Positions 1 to 10,791 of a stretch of 64,000 nucleotides of DNA are shown one piece after another. Below the pieces are notes generated by a model, which was not told the origin of the DNA, ran no database searches, and worked only from the letters and a program-made list of their open reading frames with translations. The stretch covers positions 179,761 through 243,760 of the forward strand of contig CACKRG010000002.1 of assembly GCA_902602515.1 (NCBI GenBank), given 5' to 3'. The number at the start of each line of letters is the position of its first letter. Position 1 is the first letter of the stretch. The position numbers were made by a program, and so were the translations under genes. Source of the DNA: an uncultured Alphaproteobacteria bacterium (lineage in GTDB: Bacteria > Pseudomonadota > Alphaproteobacteria > HIMB59 > GCA-002718135).

Positions 1-1
1 T

Positions 2-511
2 TACTTAATGTACCCAAAAGTTTTTAAAGATTATATTGATCATTTTAAAGAATTTAGCGATACATCAATTTTGTCAACAGATTTATTTTTTTATGGACCT
101 CAACAAGACAAGGAATATACAATTGAAATTGATAAGGGAAAAAATCTTATTTTGCGTTACCTTGCTAAGAGTGAAGTTAATAGTAATGGAAAATGCTCTG
201 TGTTTTTTGAGATAAATGGACAACCAAGAACAATAGATATAAAAAATAATGAATTTTCAAAAAATATAATACAGAGAGCAAAGGCAGAGGATAATAATTC
301 TAATCATGTTGGATCACCTTTGCCAGGTCAAGTTGCAAAAATATTTGTAGAGGTCGGCAATAAAGTCATTAAGGGTGATAAGCTTTTAGTCATAGAAGCC
401 ATGAAAATGGAGACCACTATTAATGCAGAAAAAAGTGGTACAATAAAATCTGTAAATGTTTCATCAGGTGTTAATGTTGAAACAAAAGATCTTTTAGTTG
501 AAATTAGCTAA
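2..511 (+). CDS. pyc: Pyruvate carboxylase, C-terminal fragment (BCCP domain)
   Basis: This is the 3' end of a gene that starts before the window; the frame is open to the window edge, so the internal ATG at 8 is not the start. The segment matches the end of single-chain pyruvate carboxylase: the tetramerisation/allosteric linker with a VFFEINGQPR-type stretch, then a biotinyl carrier domain with the biotinylation motif EAMKMET (Lys is the biotin site). Pyruvate carboxylase makes oxaloacetate from pyruvate, bicarbonate and ATP and refills the TCA cycle. Acyl-CoA carboxylase alpha subunits share the BCCP end, but the linker before it is the pyruvate carboxylase type. The stop overlaps the convergent lipoprotein gene by 8 bp. 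Confidence 0.9.
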   Translation, partial: YLMYPKVFKDYIDHFKEFSDTSILSTDLFFYGPQQDKEYTIEIDKGKNLILRYLAKSEVNSNGKCSVFFEINGQPRTIDIKNNEFSKNIIQRAKAEDNNSNHVGSPLPGQVAKIFVEVGNKVIKGDKLLVIEAMKMETTINAEKSGTIKSVNVSSGVNVETKDLLVEIS

Positions 512-992
512 TTAGATTATATTCTCTGTAACAAGTTTCAATTGACTGTTTTGTATTTAAAAGCTCCCCAACAGCATCTCTGAATTCAAAATGTTCAACC
601 CTTTGTTTGTTATTTTTCATATTAAAAAAAAGGAAAAGTCTACAAGATGTACTATCATATCGTAGAGTCTTTACTATGCCATCCACTCGAACTAATTTTG
701 CAAATCCTATCTCATTTTCAATTTCATTTATTGTTTTGCCTATAAAATTTATTTGAGCTAATTTTTGTTGGGATTTTACAATATTTTTTTCCTTCTCTTT
801 CTTTTCAGTTATTATTTTTTTCTCCTCAACGATAGCAATATCTTCAACTACTTCTTCCTCTTCTTTTTTTTCTAGTTTTCCTTCTACTTTTTCCTTAACT
901 ACGTTTCCAACTTTTACTACTTCTTTTGTTACTTCAATAGTAGTACATGATGATAGAAAAAGTAATGTTAGTAAATAACTGAATAACCGCAT
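504..992 (-). CDS. Small lipoprotein with charged linker, BamE-like C-terminal region
   Basis: The N-terminus is a short lipoprotein signal ending in a lipobox (LSSC, Cys about residue 16). A long Glu/Lys-rich low-complexity stretch (about 25-75) follows, probably an extended periplasmic linker. The C-terminal 85 residues carry a GKTINEIENEIG-type helix followed by strands (VKTLRYDSTSCRLFLFF). This resembles the small outer-membrane lipoproteins of Alphaproteobacteria with a BamE/SmpA-like fold. No function can be assigned. It is monocistronic and convergent with pyc, and divergent from upp across 35 bp. Confidence 0.65.
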   Translation of the reverse strand: MRLFSYLLTLLFLSSCTTIEVTKEVVKVGNVVKEKVEGKLEKKEEEEVVEDIAIVEEKKIITEKKEKEKNIVKSQQKLAQINFIGKTINEIENEIGFAKLVRVDGIVKTLRYDSTSCRLFLFFNMKNNKQRVEHFEFRDAVGELLNTKQSIETCYREYNLIS

Positions 993-1027
993 TGCCCTTA
1001 GAAACTTTTCTATATATGTTATATTAA

Positions 1028-1648
1028 ATGATTACAGTAATTAAATCTGCTTTTCTTCAACACAAGTTAACAATCTTAAGAAATAAAAAAACATCTAATA
1101 CAGTTTTTAGGCAAACAATGAATGAGGCTAGTTATTTAATCGCAGCAGATGTTCTAAAACACCTTAATTACAAAAAGATCGTTGTTGAAACACCTTTAAA
1201 GAAAATGCAAGGTTTAACACTAGTTCAGCCAATAATCTTAGTTCCAATTTTAAGGGCCGGCCTTGGACTTCTTGAAGGATTTAGTAAATTTCTGCCTGAT
1301 TCAGAAAAAGGTCATATAGGCCTTTATAGAGACGAGCAAACTTATGAGCCAGTTGAATATTTATTTAAATTACCAAAACCAAAAAACAAAAAAGTTATAA
1401 TTTTGGATCCTATGTTAGCAACTGGCAATTCTTCAATTGCTGCGATAAATTTAATAAAAAATAAAGGCGTAATTAATAAAGACATTTTTTTAGTTTCTCT
1501 TCTTGCAGCTCCTGAAGGTATAAAAAACATCCAAAAGCATCAAAAAGGTATCCATATCTTTACTTGCAGTATTGATACTAAATTGAATAAAAATAAGTTC
1601 ATAGTACCAGGACTAGGAGACGCAGGTGATCGCTACATGGGTACTTGA
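1028..1648 (+). CDS. upp: Uracil phosphoribosyltransferase
   Basis: It converts uracil plus PRPP to UMP in pyrimidine salvage. The 206 aa length is standard for Upp. The PRPP-binding motif DPMLATGNSS lies near residues 127-136, and the C-terminus GLGDAGDRYMGT is the uracil-binding signature of this family. It sits just upstream of a nucleoside ABC transporter and about 22 kb from cdd, punA and deoA, which would release free bases for it. No clear terminator is visible before the next gene. Confidence 0.95.
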   Translation: MITVIKSAFLQHKLTILRNKKTSNTVFRQTMNEASYLIAADVLKHLNYKKIVVETPLKKMQGLTLVQPIILVPILRAGLGLLEGFSKFLPDSEKGHIGLYRDEQTYEPVEYLFKLPKPKNKKVIILDPMLATGNSSIAAINLIKNKGVINKDIFLVSLLAAPEGIKNIQKHQKGIHIFTCSIDTKLNKNKFIVPGLGDAGDRYMGT

Positions 1649-1765
1649 AGTTATCCATAAAAAAACCTATTATTTACTCACTATCTTGTTAATTAATTAA
1701 TTTTTTTTACAAAAAAATGTTATCAATGAGGTATCTATAATTCATATTTAAGGGGGATTTTTGGT

Positions 1766-2743
1766 ATGAAGAAAATTTTAAGTATTTTTACTGTTTCTTT
1801 CGCTCTTGTCTTCTCTTCAAGTGCGTTTGCAAACAAAATCGGAGTTGTATACGACTCTGGAGGTAAATTCGATAAGTCTTTTAATGAACTGGCTTATGAA
1901 AGCGCTTTAAGAGTTCAAAACGAACTAGGTTGGGACATGGTTGAATTTGAAGCGTCAAATAACACGCAAATTGAACAAGGTATGCGTAAGATTGCAGACA
2001 GAGGCGCATCACTAATTGTAGCAATGGGATTTGCACAAGCTGATGCAGTTGCAGCAGTTGCTCCAGATTATCCTGACACAAACTTTGTTGCAGTTGATGT
2101 TTGTTGGGTAGATGATCCAGCAAGTAACATTTATCAAGCCTGCTACAAAGAACACGAAGGTTCATTCTTAGTTGGTATGATTGCAGCAATGGCTTCTAAA
2201 AGTGGAACTATTGGTTTTGTTGGAGGTATGGACATACCTTTAATCAGAAAGTTCCAAGGTGGTTATGAGCAAGGAGCTCAATATGTTAATCCTAGCATTA
2301 ATGTTTTAGCTAACATGACTGGAACGACTCCAGAAGCATGGAATAACCCAACTAAAGGTGCTGAGTTAACAAAAGCACAAATTGATGGTGGAGCAGATGT
2401 TGTCTACCAAGCAGCTGGTGGAACTGGTATCGGTGTTCTTCAAGCGGCAGCTGATGCAGGGATTATGGGCATCGGTGTTGATACAAATCAAAACTGGATG
2501 CACCCAGGCAATATGCTTACATCTATGCTAAAACGTTTGGACTTAACAATATTTGAACAAGCTGAAAAAACAGAGGCTGGTAGATTTGAAGCTGGAATCC
2601 ATATACTTGGTTTAGCTGAAGGTATGGTTGGCTATGCTACAGAAGATGGTATGGTAACCTCTGAAATGGCATCAGCTGTAGAAGCAGCAGCAGCAGAAAT
2701 TGTGAGCGGCTCTATGGAAGTAGCTGACTGGTCACAAGAGTAA
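1766..2743 (+). CDS. BMP/PnrA-family nucleoside-binding lipoprotein-like SBP
   Basis: This is the periplasmic substrate-binding protein of an ABC transporter of the Bmp/PnrA family, whose characterised members bind purine or pyrimidine nucleosides. Residues 1-22 form a classical signal peptide (cleavage after AFA). The mature protein begins with a KIGVVYDSGGKFDKSFN motif and contains the typical VGGMDIPLIRKFQGGYEQG and IGVDTNQNW blocks. A strong Shine-Dalgarno (AAGGGGGA) lies upstream of the ATG. It leads the transporter set ATPase-permease-permease. A perfect inverted repeat separates it from the ATPase gene. Confidence 0.9.
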   Translation: MKKILSIFTVSFALVFSSSAFANKIGVVYDSGGKFDKSFNELAYESALRVQNELGWDMVEFEASNNTQIEQGMRKIADRGASLIVAMGFAQADAVAAVAPDYPDTNFVAVDVCWVDDPASNIYQACYKEHEGSFLVGMIAAMASKSGTIGFVGGMDIPLIRKFQGGYEQGAQYVNPSINVLANMTGTTPEAWNNPTKGAELTKAQIDGGADVVYQAAGGTGIGVLQAAADAGIMGIGVDTNQNWMHPGNMLTSMLKRLDLTIFEQAEKTEAGRFEAGIHILGLAEGMVGYATEDGMVTSEMASAVEAAAAEIVSGSMEVADWSQE

Positions 2744-2763
2744 TAGAACTATTTTAAATAATC

Positions 2764-2803
2764 AGGTGAGACCTAAGATCTAGACAATTTTATGGTCTCA
2801 CCT
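2764..2803 (+). promoter_or_regulatory. Perfect 10-bp inverted repeat enclosing the ATPase start codon
   Basis: AGGTGAGACC at 2764-2773 is exactly complementary to GGTCTCACCT at 2794-2803, with a 20-nt loop. The ATG of the ATPase gene (2792-2794) lies at the loop/3'-arm boundary and the first codons are inside the stem. No U-run follows, so it is not a classical terminator. It probably protects the 3' end of the binding-protein mRNA and lowers ATPase translation, keeping the binding protein in excess. Confidence 0.6.
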
Positions 2804-4312
2804 ATCCTAGAACTAACAAATATAAATAAATCATTTGGTCATGTTCATGCCAATAAGAATATAAATCTTACAATTAATAAAGGGACAATCCATGGAATAA
2901 TTGGAGAAAACGGTGCAGGCAAGTCAACGTTAATGAGTATTGTTTTTGGCCTCTATCAAGCTAACTCAGGAACAATAAAAGTAAATGGTAAAGAAATAAA
3001 TCTTAGATCGCCAAAAGATTCAATTATCAATGGCATTGGTATGGTGCACCAACATTTTATGTTGGTAGAAAATTTTACAGTTTTAGAAAATATTATTCTA
3101 GGATTTGAAGGCGAACTCGTATTTGGAAAAAATTTAGAAAAAGCAAAAAAAGATTTAAAAGATTTATGTGACACATATAAATTAAATATTGATCTTAATT
3201 CTACAATATCTGATTTATCAGTTGGTTTCCGTCAAAGAGTTGAAATTTTAAAGTCACTATATAGAGGTGCAGAAATTCTTATACTTGATGAACCAACAGG
3301 TGTTTTAACACCTCAAGAAGTTGATGAACTTTTCAAAATATTACGATCTTTAAAAGAAGAAGGTAAAACAATAGTTCTAATTACACACAAATTAATTGAG
3401 ATAATGGATTTAACAAGTGAAGTTTCTGTAATGCGTCAGGGTGAAATGGTGGGTCACACCAAAACAGAAAATACAAATAAAGAACAATTGGCTGAGATGA
3501 TGGTTGGTAGAAGTGTGTTGTTAAGACTTGATAAATCGGAAGTAAAAGCAGGAGAGGTTTTATTTAGTGTTAAGAATCTTACAGTTAAAGATGATCTTGA
3601 TGTAACAAGAGTAAAGAATGTTGATTTAGAAATTCGCTCAGGAGAAATATTAGGCTTAGCGGGTGTTACTGGAAATGGACAAACAGAATTATTAGAAGCG
3701 CTTTCTGGAATAAGAAAGGTTGAGTCTGGAGAAATATATTTAGAAGGAAAAAAAGTATCGGATAGTCAAAAATTTTTGGATCCAAGAGAATTAAAAGACA
3801 AAGGACTAGCTCATGTTCCAGAGGATAGACAAAGGATGGGCCTAGTTACAGATTTTAAAGCCTATGAAAATTTAATTTTTGGTTATCACGATCAGCAACC
3901 TTTTTCCAAGTCATCAGTTCTAAATCATAGAGATATAATTTCTCATTCTAAGAAAATTATGGAAGAGTATGATGTAAGGCCTCAATCACCAAACTTAATT
4001 ACATCTAATTTTTCTGGCGGCAATCAACAAAAAATAATTTTAAGCAGAGAACTAAATGAAAATCCAAAAGTATTATTAGTTGGTCAGCCAACAAGAGGTG
4101 TAGACATTGGCGCAATTGAATTTATTCATCAAAGATTGATAGACATGAGAGACAGAGGAGCAGCTATACTTTTGGTATCTGTTGAATTAGATGAGGTACT
4201 GTCATTGTCCGATAGAATTGTTGTAATGTTTGATGGAATGATAGTTGGTGAGAAAGAAAATAAAAATGTAACTGACCGTGAATTAGGTTTATTGATGGCA
4301 GGAGTAGTGTAA
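2792..4312 (+). CDS. Nucleoside ABC transporter ATP-binding protein (tandem ABC)
   Basis: A tandem-domain ATPase (506 aa) of the RbsA/NupO type that powers nucleoside uptake. Domain 1 has a full Walker A (GENGAGKST, about 38-46) and Walker B (LILDEPTGVL) but a degenerate signature (LSVG). Domain 2 has a degenerate P-loop (GVTGNGQTE) but a good signature (FSGGNQQK). This complementary degeneracy is normal in the family. The stop overlaps the next start by 1 bp. The start codon lies in an inverted repeat and has no obvious Shine-Dalgarno close by, so its translation may be controlled. Confidence 0.9.
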   Translation: MVSPILELTNINKSFGHVHANKNINLTINKGTIHGIIGENGAGKSTLMSIVFGLYQANSGTIKVNGKEINLRSPKDSIINGIGMVHQHFMLVENFTVLENIILGFEGELVFGKNLEKAKKDLKDLCDTYKLNIDLNSTISDLSVGFRQRVEILKSLYRGAEILILDEPTGVLTPQEVDELFKILRSLKEEGKTIVLITHKLIEIMDLTSEVSVMRQGEMVGHTKTENTNKEQLAEMMVGRSVLLRLDKSEVKAGEVLFSVKNLTVKDDLDVTRVKNVDLEIRSGEILGLAGVTGNGQTELLEALSGIRKVESGEIYLEGKKVSDSQKFLDPRELKDKGLAHVPEDRQRMGLVTDFKAYENLIFGYHDQQPFSKSSVLNHRDIISHSKKIMEEYDVRPQSPNLITSNFSGGNQQKIILSRELNENPKVLLVGQPTRGVDIGAIEFIHQRLIDMRDRGAAILLVSVELDEVLSLSDRIVVMFDGMIVGEKENKNVTDRELGLLMAGVV

Positions 4313-5427
4313 TGGCGCCAGTAGATAAATCCAAAGTACCTTGGTGGGTTTCAAACCTTATTGTTCCACTTGTTAATTTAACATTAGCCTTACTCGTTTC
4401 AGGTTTATTTATATTTATTGCAGGTGAAAATCCTTTTGAAGCAGTAAGATTAATCATTTATGGTTCTTTTGGCTATATTGAAGGTTTTGCGTATACACTT
4501 TACTACACTACAAATTTTGTATTTACAGGTTTGGCATTTGCTGTCGCATTTCATTGTAGGCTTTTCAATATAGGTGGAGAAGGCCAGGCCTATATTGGTG
4601 GACTTGGTGTTTTTTTAGTAGCGATAAATTTTAGTTTTTTACCCGTGCCAATCGTGTGGTTATTATCTATCGCCGGCGCTGTTGTTTTTGGAGCAGCTTG
4701 GGCATTCATACCTGCATATCTTCAAGCAACTAGAGGTAGTCATGTAGTAATTACTACGATCATGTTTAACTTTATAGCCGCATCATTGATGGTTTTCTTA
4801 TTAGTTGACGTAATTAGAGACACGGCACAAATGGGTCCACATACAGTTGCATTACCAAAGGAGCAATGGTTTCCAAGTTTTAAAGATTTTGCTGCTTTAT
4901 TTGGAATTAAGATAAGGTACTCTCCACTAAATATTTCCTTTTTACTGGCAATAGCAGCTTCAGTTTTTGTATGGTTCTTAGTTTGGAAAACAAGATGGGG
5001 TTATGAAATGAGGGCCGTAGGACACAATACACAAGCAGCAATTTATGCAGGTATTTCTCCTTATAAAAATATAATCATAGCAATGTGTATTTCTGGAGGT
5101 TTGGCAGGTTTACTAGGAGTTAATGAAATATTAGGGGTCCATCATAAAATAGTAGCAGGATTTCCTGCTGGTTATGGCTTCACTGGAATTGCAGTTGCAT
5201 TAATGGGAAGAAATCATCCAATAGGAATTTTCCCAGCTGCATTTTTATTTGGTATTTTATACCAAGGTGGGTCCGAAGTTACTTTTGATATGCCAAACAT
5301 AACTAGATATATGTTTGTTGCTGTTCAGGGTGTAATTATTTTATTTAGTGGAGCTTTAGAGAATTTATTTAGACCACAAATTGAAAGCTTTTTTGTCAAT
5401 AGACTAAACATAAAGGCGAGTGCGTAA
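4312..5427 (+). CDS. Nucleoside ABC transporter permease (NupP-like)
   Basis: A multispanning membrane protein (371 aa) of the BPD_transp_2 family. Conserved blocks include FNIGGEGQAYIGGLG, TTIMFNFIA and the KTRWGYEMRAVGHN loop, which are typical of permeases paired with BMP binding proteins (NupP/YufP). It forms the inner-membrane channel with the following permease. The start overlaps the ATPase stop (TAATG), giving translational coupling. Confidence 0.9.
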   Translation: MAPVDKSKVPWWVSNLIVPLVNLTLALLVSGLFIFIAGENPFEAVRLIIYGSFGYIEGFAYTLYYTTNFVFTGLAFAVAFHCRLFNIGGEGQAYIGGLGVFLVAINFSFLPVPIVWLLSIAGAVVFGAAWAFIPAYLQATRGSHVVITTIMFNFIAASLMVFLLVDVIRDTAQMGPHTVALPKEQWFPSFKDFAALFGIKIRYSPLNISFLLAIAASVFVWFLVWKTRWGYEMRAVGHNTQAAIYAGISPYKNIIIAMCISGGLAGLLGVNEILGVHHKIVAGFPAGYGFTGIAVALMGRNHPIGIFPAAFLFGILYQGGSEVTFDMPNITRYMFVAVQGVIILFSGALENLFRPQIESFFVNRLNIKASA

Positions 5428-6398
5428 TGGAATTTTTATATGATATTGCTTCTTTGATTAATTCCACTTTAAGAATTTCAACACCATTAGTTTTTGCAGC
5501 TATGGCAGGAATATTTGCTGAACGATCAGGTGTTATTGATTTTAGTTTAGAAGGAAAAATGCTTATGGCTGCCTTTGTTGCAGCCGTAGGTTCTTATTTT
5601 TTAGGAAATCCTTGGCTAGGTTTATTACTAGCAATCATTGCATGTGTAAGTTTATCTATGCTACATGGTTTTGCGTCTGTAACATATAAAGGTGATCAAG
5701 TTGTATCATGCGTTGCAATCAATATTTTAATTATTGGTTTAACTACGGCATTAGCAGCAGCTTGGTTTGGACAAGCTGGTCTAACACCAACACTAAACGA
5801 AGATCAGCGTTTTTTAGAAGTCAATCTTCCTTTTGCTGAGAGTTTAAGGGATGTACCAATAATAGGAACAATTTATAGTGATATATTAAGTGGACATTAC
5901 ATTTTTGTTTACTTAGCTTATCTTTCAGTTCCATTAGTCTTTTGGATTGTTTTTAAAACCAGTTTTGGATTAAGACTAAGAGCAGTCGGAGAAAACCCAA
6001 GTGCTGTTGATACAGCTGGTATCAATGTTTTTGTGATGAGATATAAAGCGTTAGCAATAAACGGTGTTTTAATTGCTTTTGCAGGTGCGCACCTATCAAC
6101 AGCAGTTAACGCAAATTTCTTTAGAGAAATGTCAGCGGGAAGAGGATACTTAGCTTTAGCAGCAATGATCTTTGGAAAGTGGCATCCTAAAACTGCCCTA
6201 GTTGCTTGTTTACTTTTTGGATTTACTGATGCTCTTCAAATTAGATTGCAGGGAGTAGAATTACCAGCGATAGGTGAAATACCAGTACAGTTAATACAAG
6301 CAATACCATATGTATTAACGGTCGTCCTACTTGCTGGTTTTGTAGGAAAAGCAATTGCGCCTAACGCAATTGGACAACCCTATATTAAAGAAAGATAA
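5427..6398 (+). CDS. Nucleoside ABC transporter permease (NupQ-like)
   Basis: The second permease (323 aa, BPD_transp_2 family), with an ERSGVIDFSLEGKMLMAAF block near the N-terminus and the KTSFGLRLRAVGENP cytoplasmic loop that contacts the ATPase. It heterodimerises with the preceding permease, whose stop it overlaps by 1 bp. It closes the transporter operon; the next gene is 68 bp away with its own AAGGAG ribosome site, and no terminator is visible. Confidence 0.9.
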   Translation: MEFLYDIASLINSTLRISTPLVFAAMAGIFAERSGVIDFSLEGKMLMAAFVAAVGSYFLGNPWLGLLLAIIACVSLSMLHGFASVTYKGDQVVSCVAINILIIGLTTALAAAWFGQAGLTPTLNEDQRFLEVNLPFAESLRDVPIIGTIYSDILSGHYIFVYLAYLSVPLVFWIVFKTSFGLRLRAVGENPSAVDTAGINVFVMRYKALAINGVLIAFAGAHLSTAVNANFFREMSAGRGYLALAAMIFGKWHPKTALVACLLFGFTDALQIRLQGVELPAIGEIPVQLIQAIPYVLTVVLLAGFVGKAIAPNAIGQPYIKER

Positions 6399-6466
6399 TT
6401 ATTGTTTCATTTTAATAATTTTTAAACTTTTTAACCCTATATAAATAATAAAAAAAAGGAGCTAAT

Positions 6467-6760
6467 ATGTTAGTTAAATTAACGCAAGATTTAAAAAATG
6501 GTTTTGGGCCTTGGAAAGAAATGCTGCTAGCAAATGGTCATAAACTTAAAGAACATGGTATGACGTGTATATTTGCAGCAACTGAAAAAGATAATGATAA
6601 CAAGTTAACTGTTATTATAGATTTTGCTACACCTGAAGGCATGATGGGTTTCAAAAATGATGAAGAATTAACACAAAAAAGAATTGAAGCTGGTGCTATG
6701 GTAGAAACTACAGTAATGACCCCAATGACTTCTGAAGCAGTCACTAATTTTTCAGGTTAA
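6467..6760 (+). CDS. Small protein of unknown function (DUF3764-like)
   Basis: A 97-aa soluble protein with no signal peptide. It reads like a ferredoxin-fold alpha/beta-barrel monomer: MLVKLTQDL at the start, a central TVIIDFATPEGMMGF strand, and an MVETTVMTP strand near the end. Such small monomers are often annotated DUF3764 or as dimeric barrel proteins; I do not recognise a specific function. It has a good AAAGGAG Shine-Dalgarno and is followed after 18 bp by another small protein, so the two are probably co-transcribed. Confidence 0.6.
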   Translation: MLVKLTQDLKNGFGPWKEMLLANGHKLKEHGMTCIFAATEKDNDNKLTVIIDFATPEGMMGFKNDEELTQKRIEAGAMVETTVMTPMTSEAVTNFSG

Positions 6761-6778
6761 TTACGAAAGGAAAAAGAT

Positions 6779-7099
6779 ATGAGTTTAATGGAAAGATACC
6801 AAAAGGCTATGAAAGAAAAAAATGAAGCTGAAATGAATGACATCTTACACGATGACTTTAAGTTCACAATGCATTCATCTGGAAATGTTTTATCAAAATC
6901 TGATGTTGTTGGTTGGGCTATGTCGGATGATATAAATTCTGATAAAGATAGAATTGTATATGAGAATGATGAAATAGCTGTTCATCATTCATTCGTTACT
7001 TTTAATGATGGTAACACTCAGGCAGTAATGTCTGTTTTTAAAATTGAAAATGGTAAAATTGTCTCTTTAGAAACTGGTGCAACAAATATGCCAAAATAA
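6779..7099 (+). CDS. NTF2/SnoaL-like small protein
   Basis: A 106-aa protein with the layout of a compact SnoaL/NTF2-like fold: N-terminal helix (LMERYQKAMKEKNEAEMNDIL), then HDDFKFTMHSSGNVLSK, and C-terminal strands (QAVMSVFKIENGKIVSLETGA). Members of this fold are enzymes or ligand-binding proteins with varied roles, so no reaction can be named. It has an AAAGGAAAAA ribosome site and lies between the DUF3764-like gene and a cupredoxin that starts 4 bp after its stop. Confidence 0.6.
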   Translation: MSLMERYQKAMKEKNEAEMNDILHDDFKFTMHSSGNVLSKSDVVGWAMSDDINSDKDRIVYENDEIAVHHSFVTFNDGNTQAVMSVFKIENGKIVSLETGATNMPK

Positions 7100-7103
7100 T
7101 AAA

Positions 7104-7547
7104 ATGAGAATATATTTTATTTTATTTTTAATTTCTTTTTTTACAACTAATGTTTTTGCAAAAACAGTTGAGGTAGAAATGTGGACCAACTTTAATGGAG
7201 AAAAAAAGAATCAGAGATATGAGCCATTAATTGCCTCAATAGATATTGGTGATACAATTATTTGGAAGTCTGTTGAAAAGAGTCATAATGTTGAATTTAT
7301 GAAAGGCGGTGTTCCTGAAGGAGTAGGAGATTTCAAATCAGCAATAAGTAAAGATGCTGAATTTACTTTTACAATTCCAGGGATATACGCTTATATATGT
7401 TCACCTCACAAAACAGGGAAAATGGTTGGTTTTGTAATTGTTGGAAATGATAAAAGTAATTTAGAGAATATAAAAGAACTTAAATATAGAGGACCAACAA
7501 AAAAATTTGCAGCGCAATTAATTGAAGAAATTGAAAACAATTACTAA
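7104..7547 (+). CDS. Secreted cupredoxin (pseudoazurin/plastocyanin-like)
   Basis: I start this gene at the ATG at 7104 because it gives a clean signal peptide (residues 1-19, ending VFA) and sits 4 bp after the upstream stop; an in-frame ATG at 7077 would overlap that gene. The mature domain has the four type 1 copper ligands: His61 (SHN), Cys99, His102 and Met107 in the pattern CSPHKTGKM. It is probably a periplasmic single-electron carrier. Residues after about 112 form a short extra tail. A bidirectional terminator follows. Confidence 0.85.
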   Translation: MRIYFILFLISFFTTNVFAKTVEVEMWTNFNGEKKNQRYEPLIASIDIGDTIIWKSVEKSHNVEFMKGGVPEGVGDFKSAISKDAEFTFTIPGIYAYICSPHKTGKMVGFVIVGNDKSNLENIKELKYRGPTKKFAAQLIEEIENNY

Positions 7548-7567
7548 AGTATTTTGATAAAAAAATA

Positions 7568-7592
7568 AGAGCGGGCTTAACCCGCTCTTTTA
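7568..7592. terminator. Bidirectional rho-independent terminator
   Basis: AGAGCGGG (7568-7575) pairs with CCCGCTCT (7581-7588) around a 5-nt loop. A T-run follows on the plus strand, and A-rich sequence precedes it, giving a U-run on the minus strand. It sits between the convergent cupredoxin and katG genes and probably ends both transcripts. Confidence 0.85.
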
Positions 7593-7599
7593 AATTAAA

Positions 7600-9735
<2,136 letters not shown>

Positions 9736-9795
9736 TTAGAACCTCCGTTATTTAAATCTAATATATAAAGAATTTAAATTAAAGAAAAGTGAAAA

Positions 9796-10200
9796 TTATA
9801 ACTCAATTTTGAATTTTACAGGTCGCCACGTCGCAGGCGCAAGTTCAAAATCATTAAAATCAAAAGCAGGTGCGACAGTGCATCCAATTAAACTGAAAGC
9901 ACCAGAAGATCTCATAGCAAACCATGTATTTGCTGTAATTGTATAAATATAGTTATGATTTGACCCTAAAGAAAAAACTTCATAATTAACTCCGTCATTC
10001 GATGTGAAAACTTCTAGAGGATCTCCAGAATAAAAATGTAATATTTCATTTTTAGTTAATCGATGCCAGTGTGATTTCTCATCCTTTTTTAATAAGTAAT
10101 AAATTTGACTAACATTTTCATTCTTAAAATTTTCAACATAATGTCCTCCCTCAGGATGACTAATCATATTGAGTTTTTTTATTAAATTATCTGCTTCCAC
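9796..10200 (-). CDS. DUF985 cupin-family protein
   Basis: A 134-aa single-domain cupin of the DUF985 family. It shows the SHPEGGHYVE motif near the N-terminus, SHWHRLTKNEILHFYSG (cupin motif 1 with possible metal ligands) and the PAFDFNDFELA ending typical of the family. The biochemical role of DUF985 is not established. It starts directly after the ribA stop with no gap, so it is the last gene of the cysS-thrS-hemB-hisI-ribA transcript. Confidence 0.8.
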   Translation of the reverse strand: MEADNLIKKLNMISHPEGGHYVENFKNENVSQIYYLLKKDEKSHWHRLTKNEILHFYSGDPLEVFTSNDGVNYEVFSLGSNHNYIYTITANTWFAMRSSGAFSLIGCTVAPAFDFNDFELAPATWRPVKFKIEL

Positions 10201-10791
10201 TTAGATTAAATGACCAAGTTTATTTTTCTTAGTTGAGATATATTTTTCATTATACTTATTGGTGTCTGAGAAAATAGGAACTCTTTGATTTACTTTGATG
10301 CCCATATCTTCAAGCGCTTTTATTTTTTTTGGATTATTAGTCATCAAATCTAATTTTTTGATTGCTAGATATTTTACCATTCCAGCAATATTTTCATATG
10401 TTCTCTCATCATCTTTAAAGCCTAATTGATGATTAGCTTCAACAGTATCTAGTCCTTTGTCTTGTAAACTATATGCTTTAATTTTATTTGAAAGACCAAT
10501 ACCTCTTCCTTCTTGTTGAAGATAAAAAATAACCCCTCTTCCAATCTGAGCAATTTGTTTTAATGATTCAGTTAGTTGGAATCTACAATCACACCTCATA
10601 CTAAAAAAAGATTCTCCTGTAATACATTGCGAATGAATTCTTGATAAAACTGGCTCATCTGTAAGCAAGTCACCCATACATATAGCTAAATGATCTTTAG
10701 ATTCACTTTCATCTGTAAAGGCATGTACAGTGAACTCTCCCATGTCTGTTGGAAGTTTGCTAGTTTCAATAAACTTTAATTTGTCTGACAT
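10201..10791 (-). CDS. ribA: GTP cyclohydrolase II
   Basis: It catalyses the first step of riboflavin synthesis, opening GTP to a diaminopyrimidinone with release of formate and pyrophosphate. The zinc ligands form the pattern C-x10-C-x-C (CITGESFFSMRCDC); the RQEGR-type motif reads QQEGRGIGL, and NPKKIKALEDMG is conserved. At 196 aa it is a stand-alone RibA rather than the RibBA fusion common in other bacteria. It overlaps hisI by 1 bp. Confidence 0.95.
   Translation of the reverse strand: MSDKLKFIETSKLPTDMGEFTVHAFTDESESKDHLAICMGDLLTDEPVLSRIHSQCITGESFFSMRCDCRFQLTESLKQIAQIGRGVIFYLQQEGRGIGLSNKIKAYSLQDKGLDTVEANHQLGFKDDERTYENIAGMVKYLAIKKLDLMTNNPKKIKALEDMGIKVNQRVPIFSDTNKYNEKYISTKKNKLGHLI

Noticed and set aside
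7077..7103. Upstream start of the cupredoxin at 7077.
   Set aside because: It would overlap the preceding gene and place nine polar residues before a clean signal peptide that starts at 7104.
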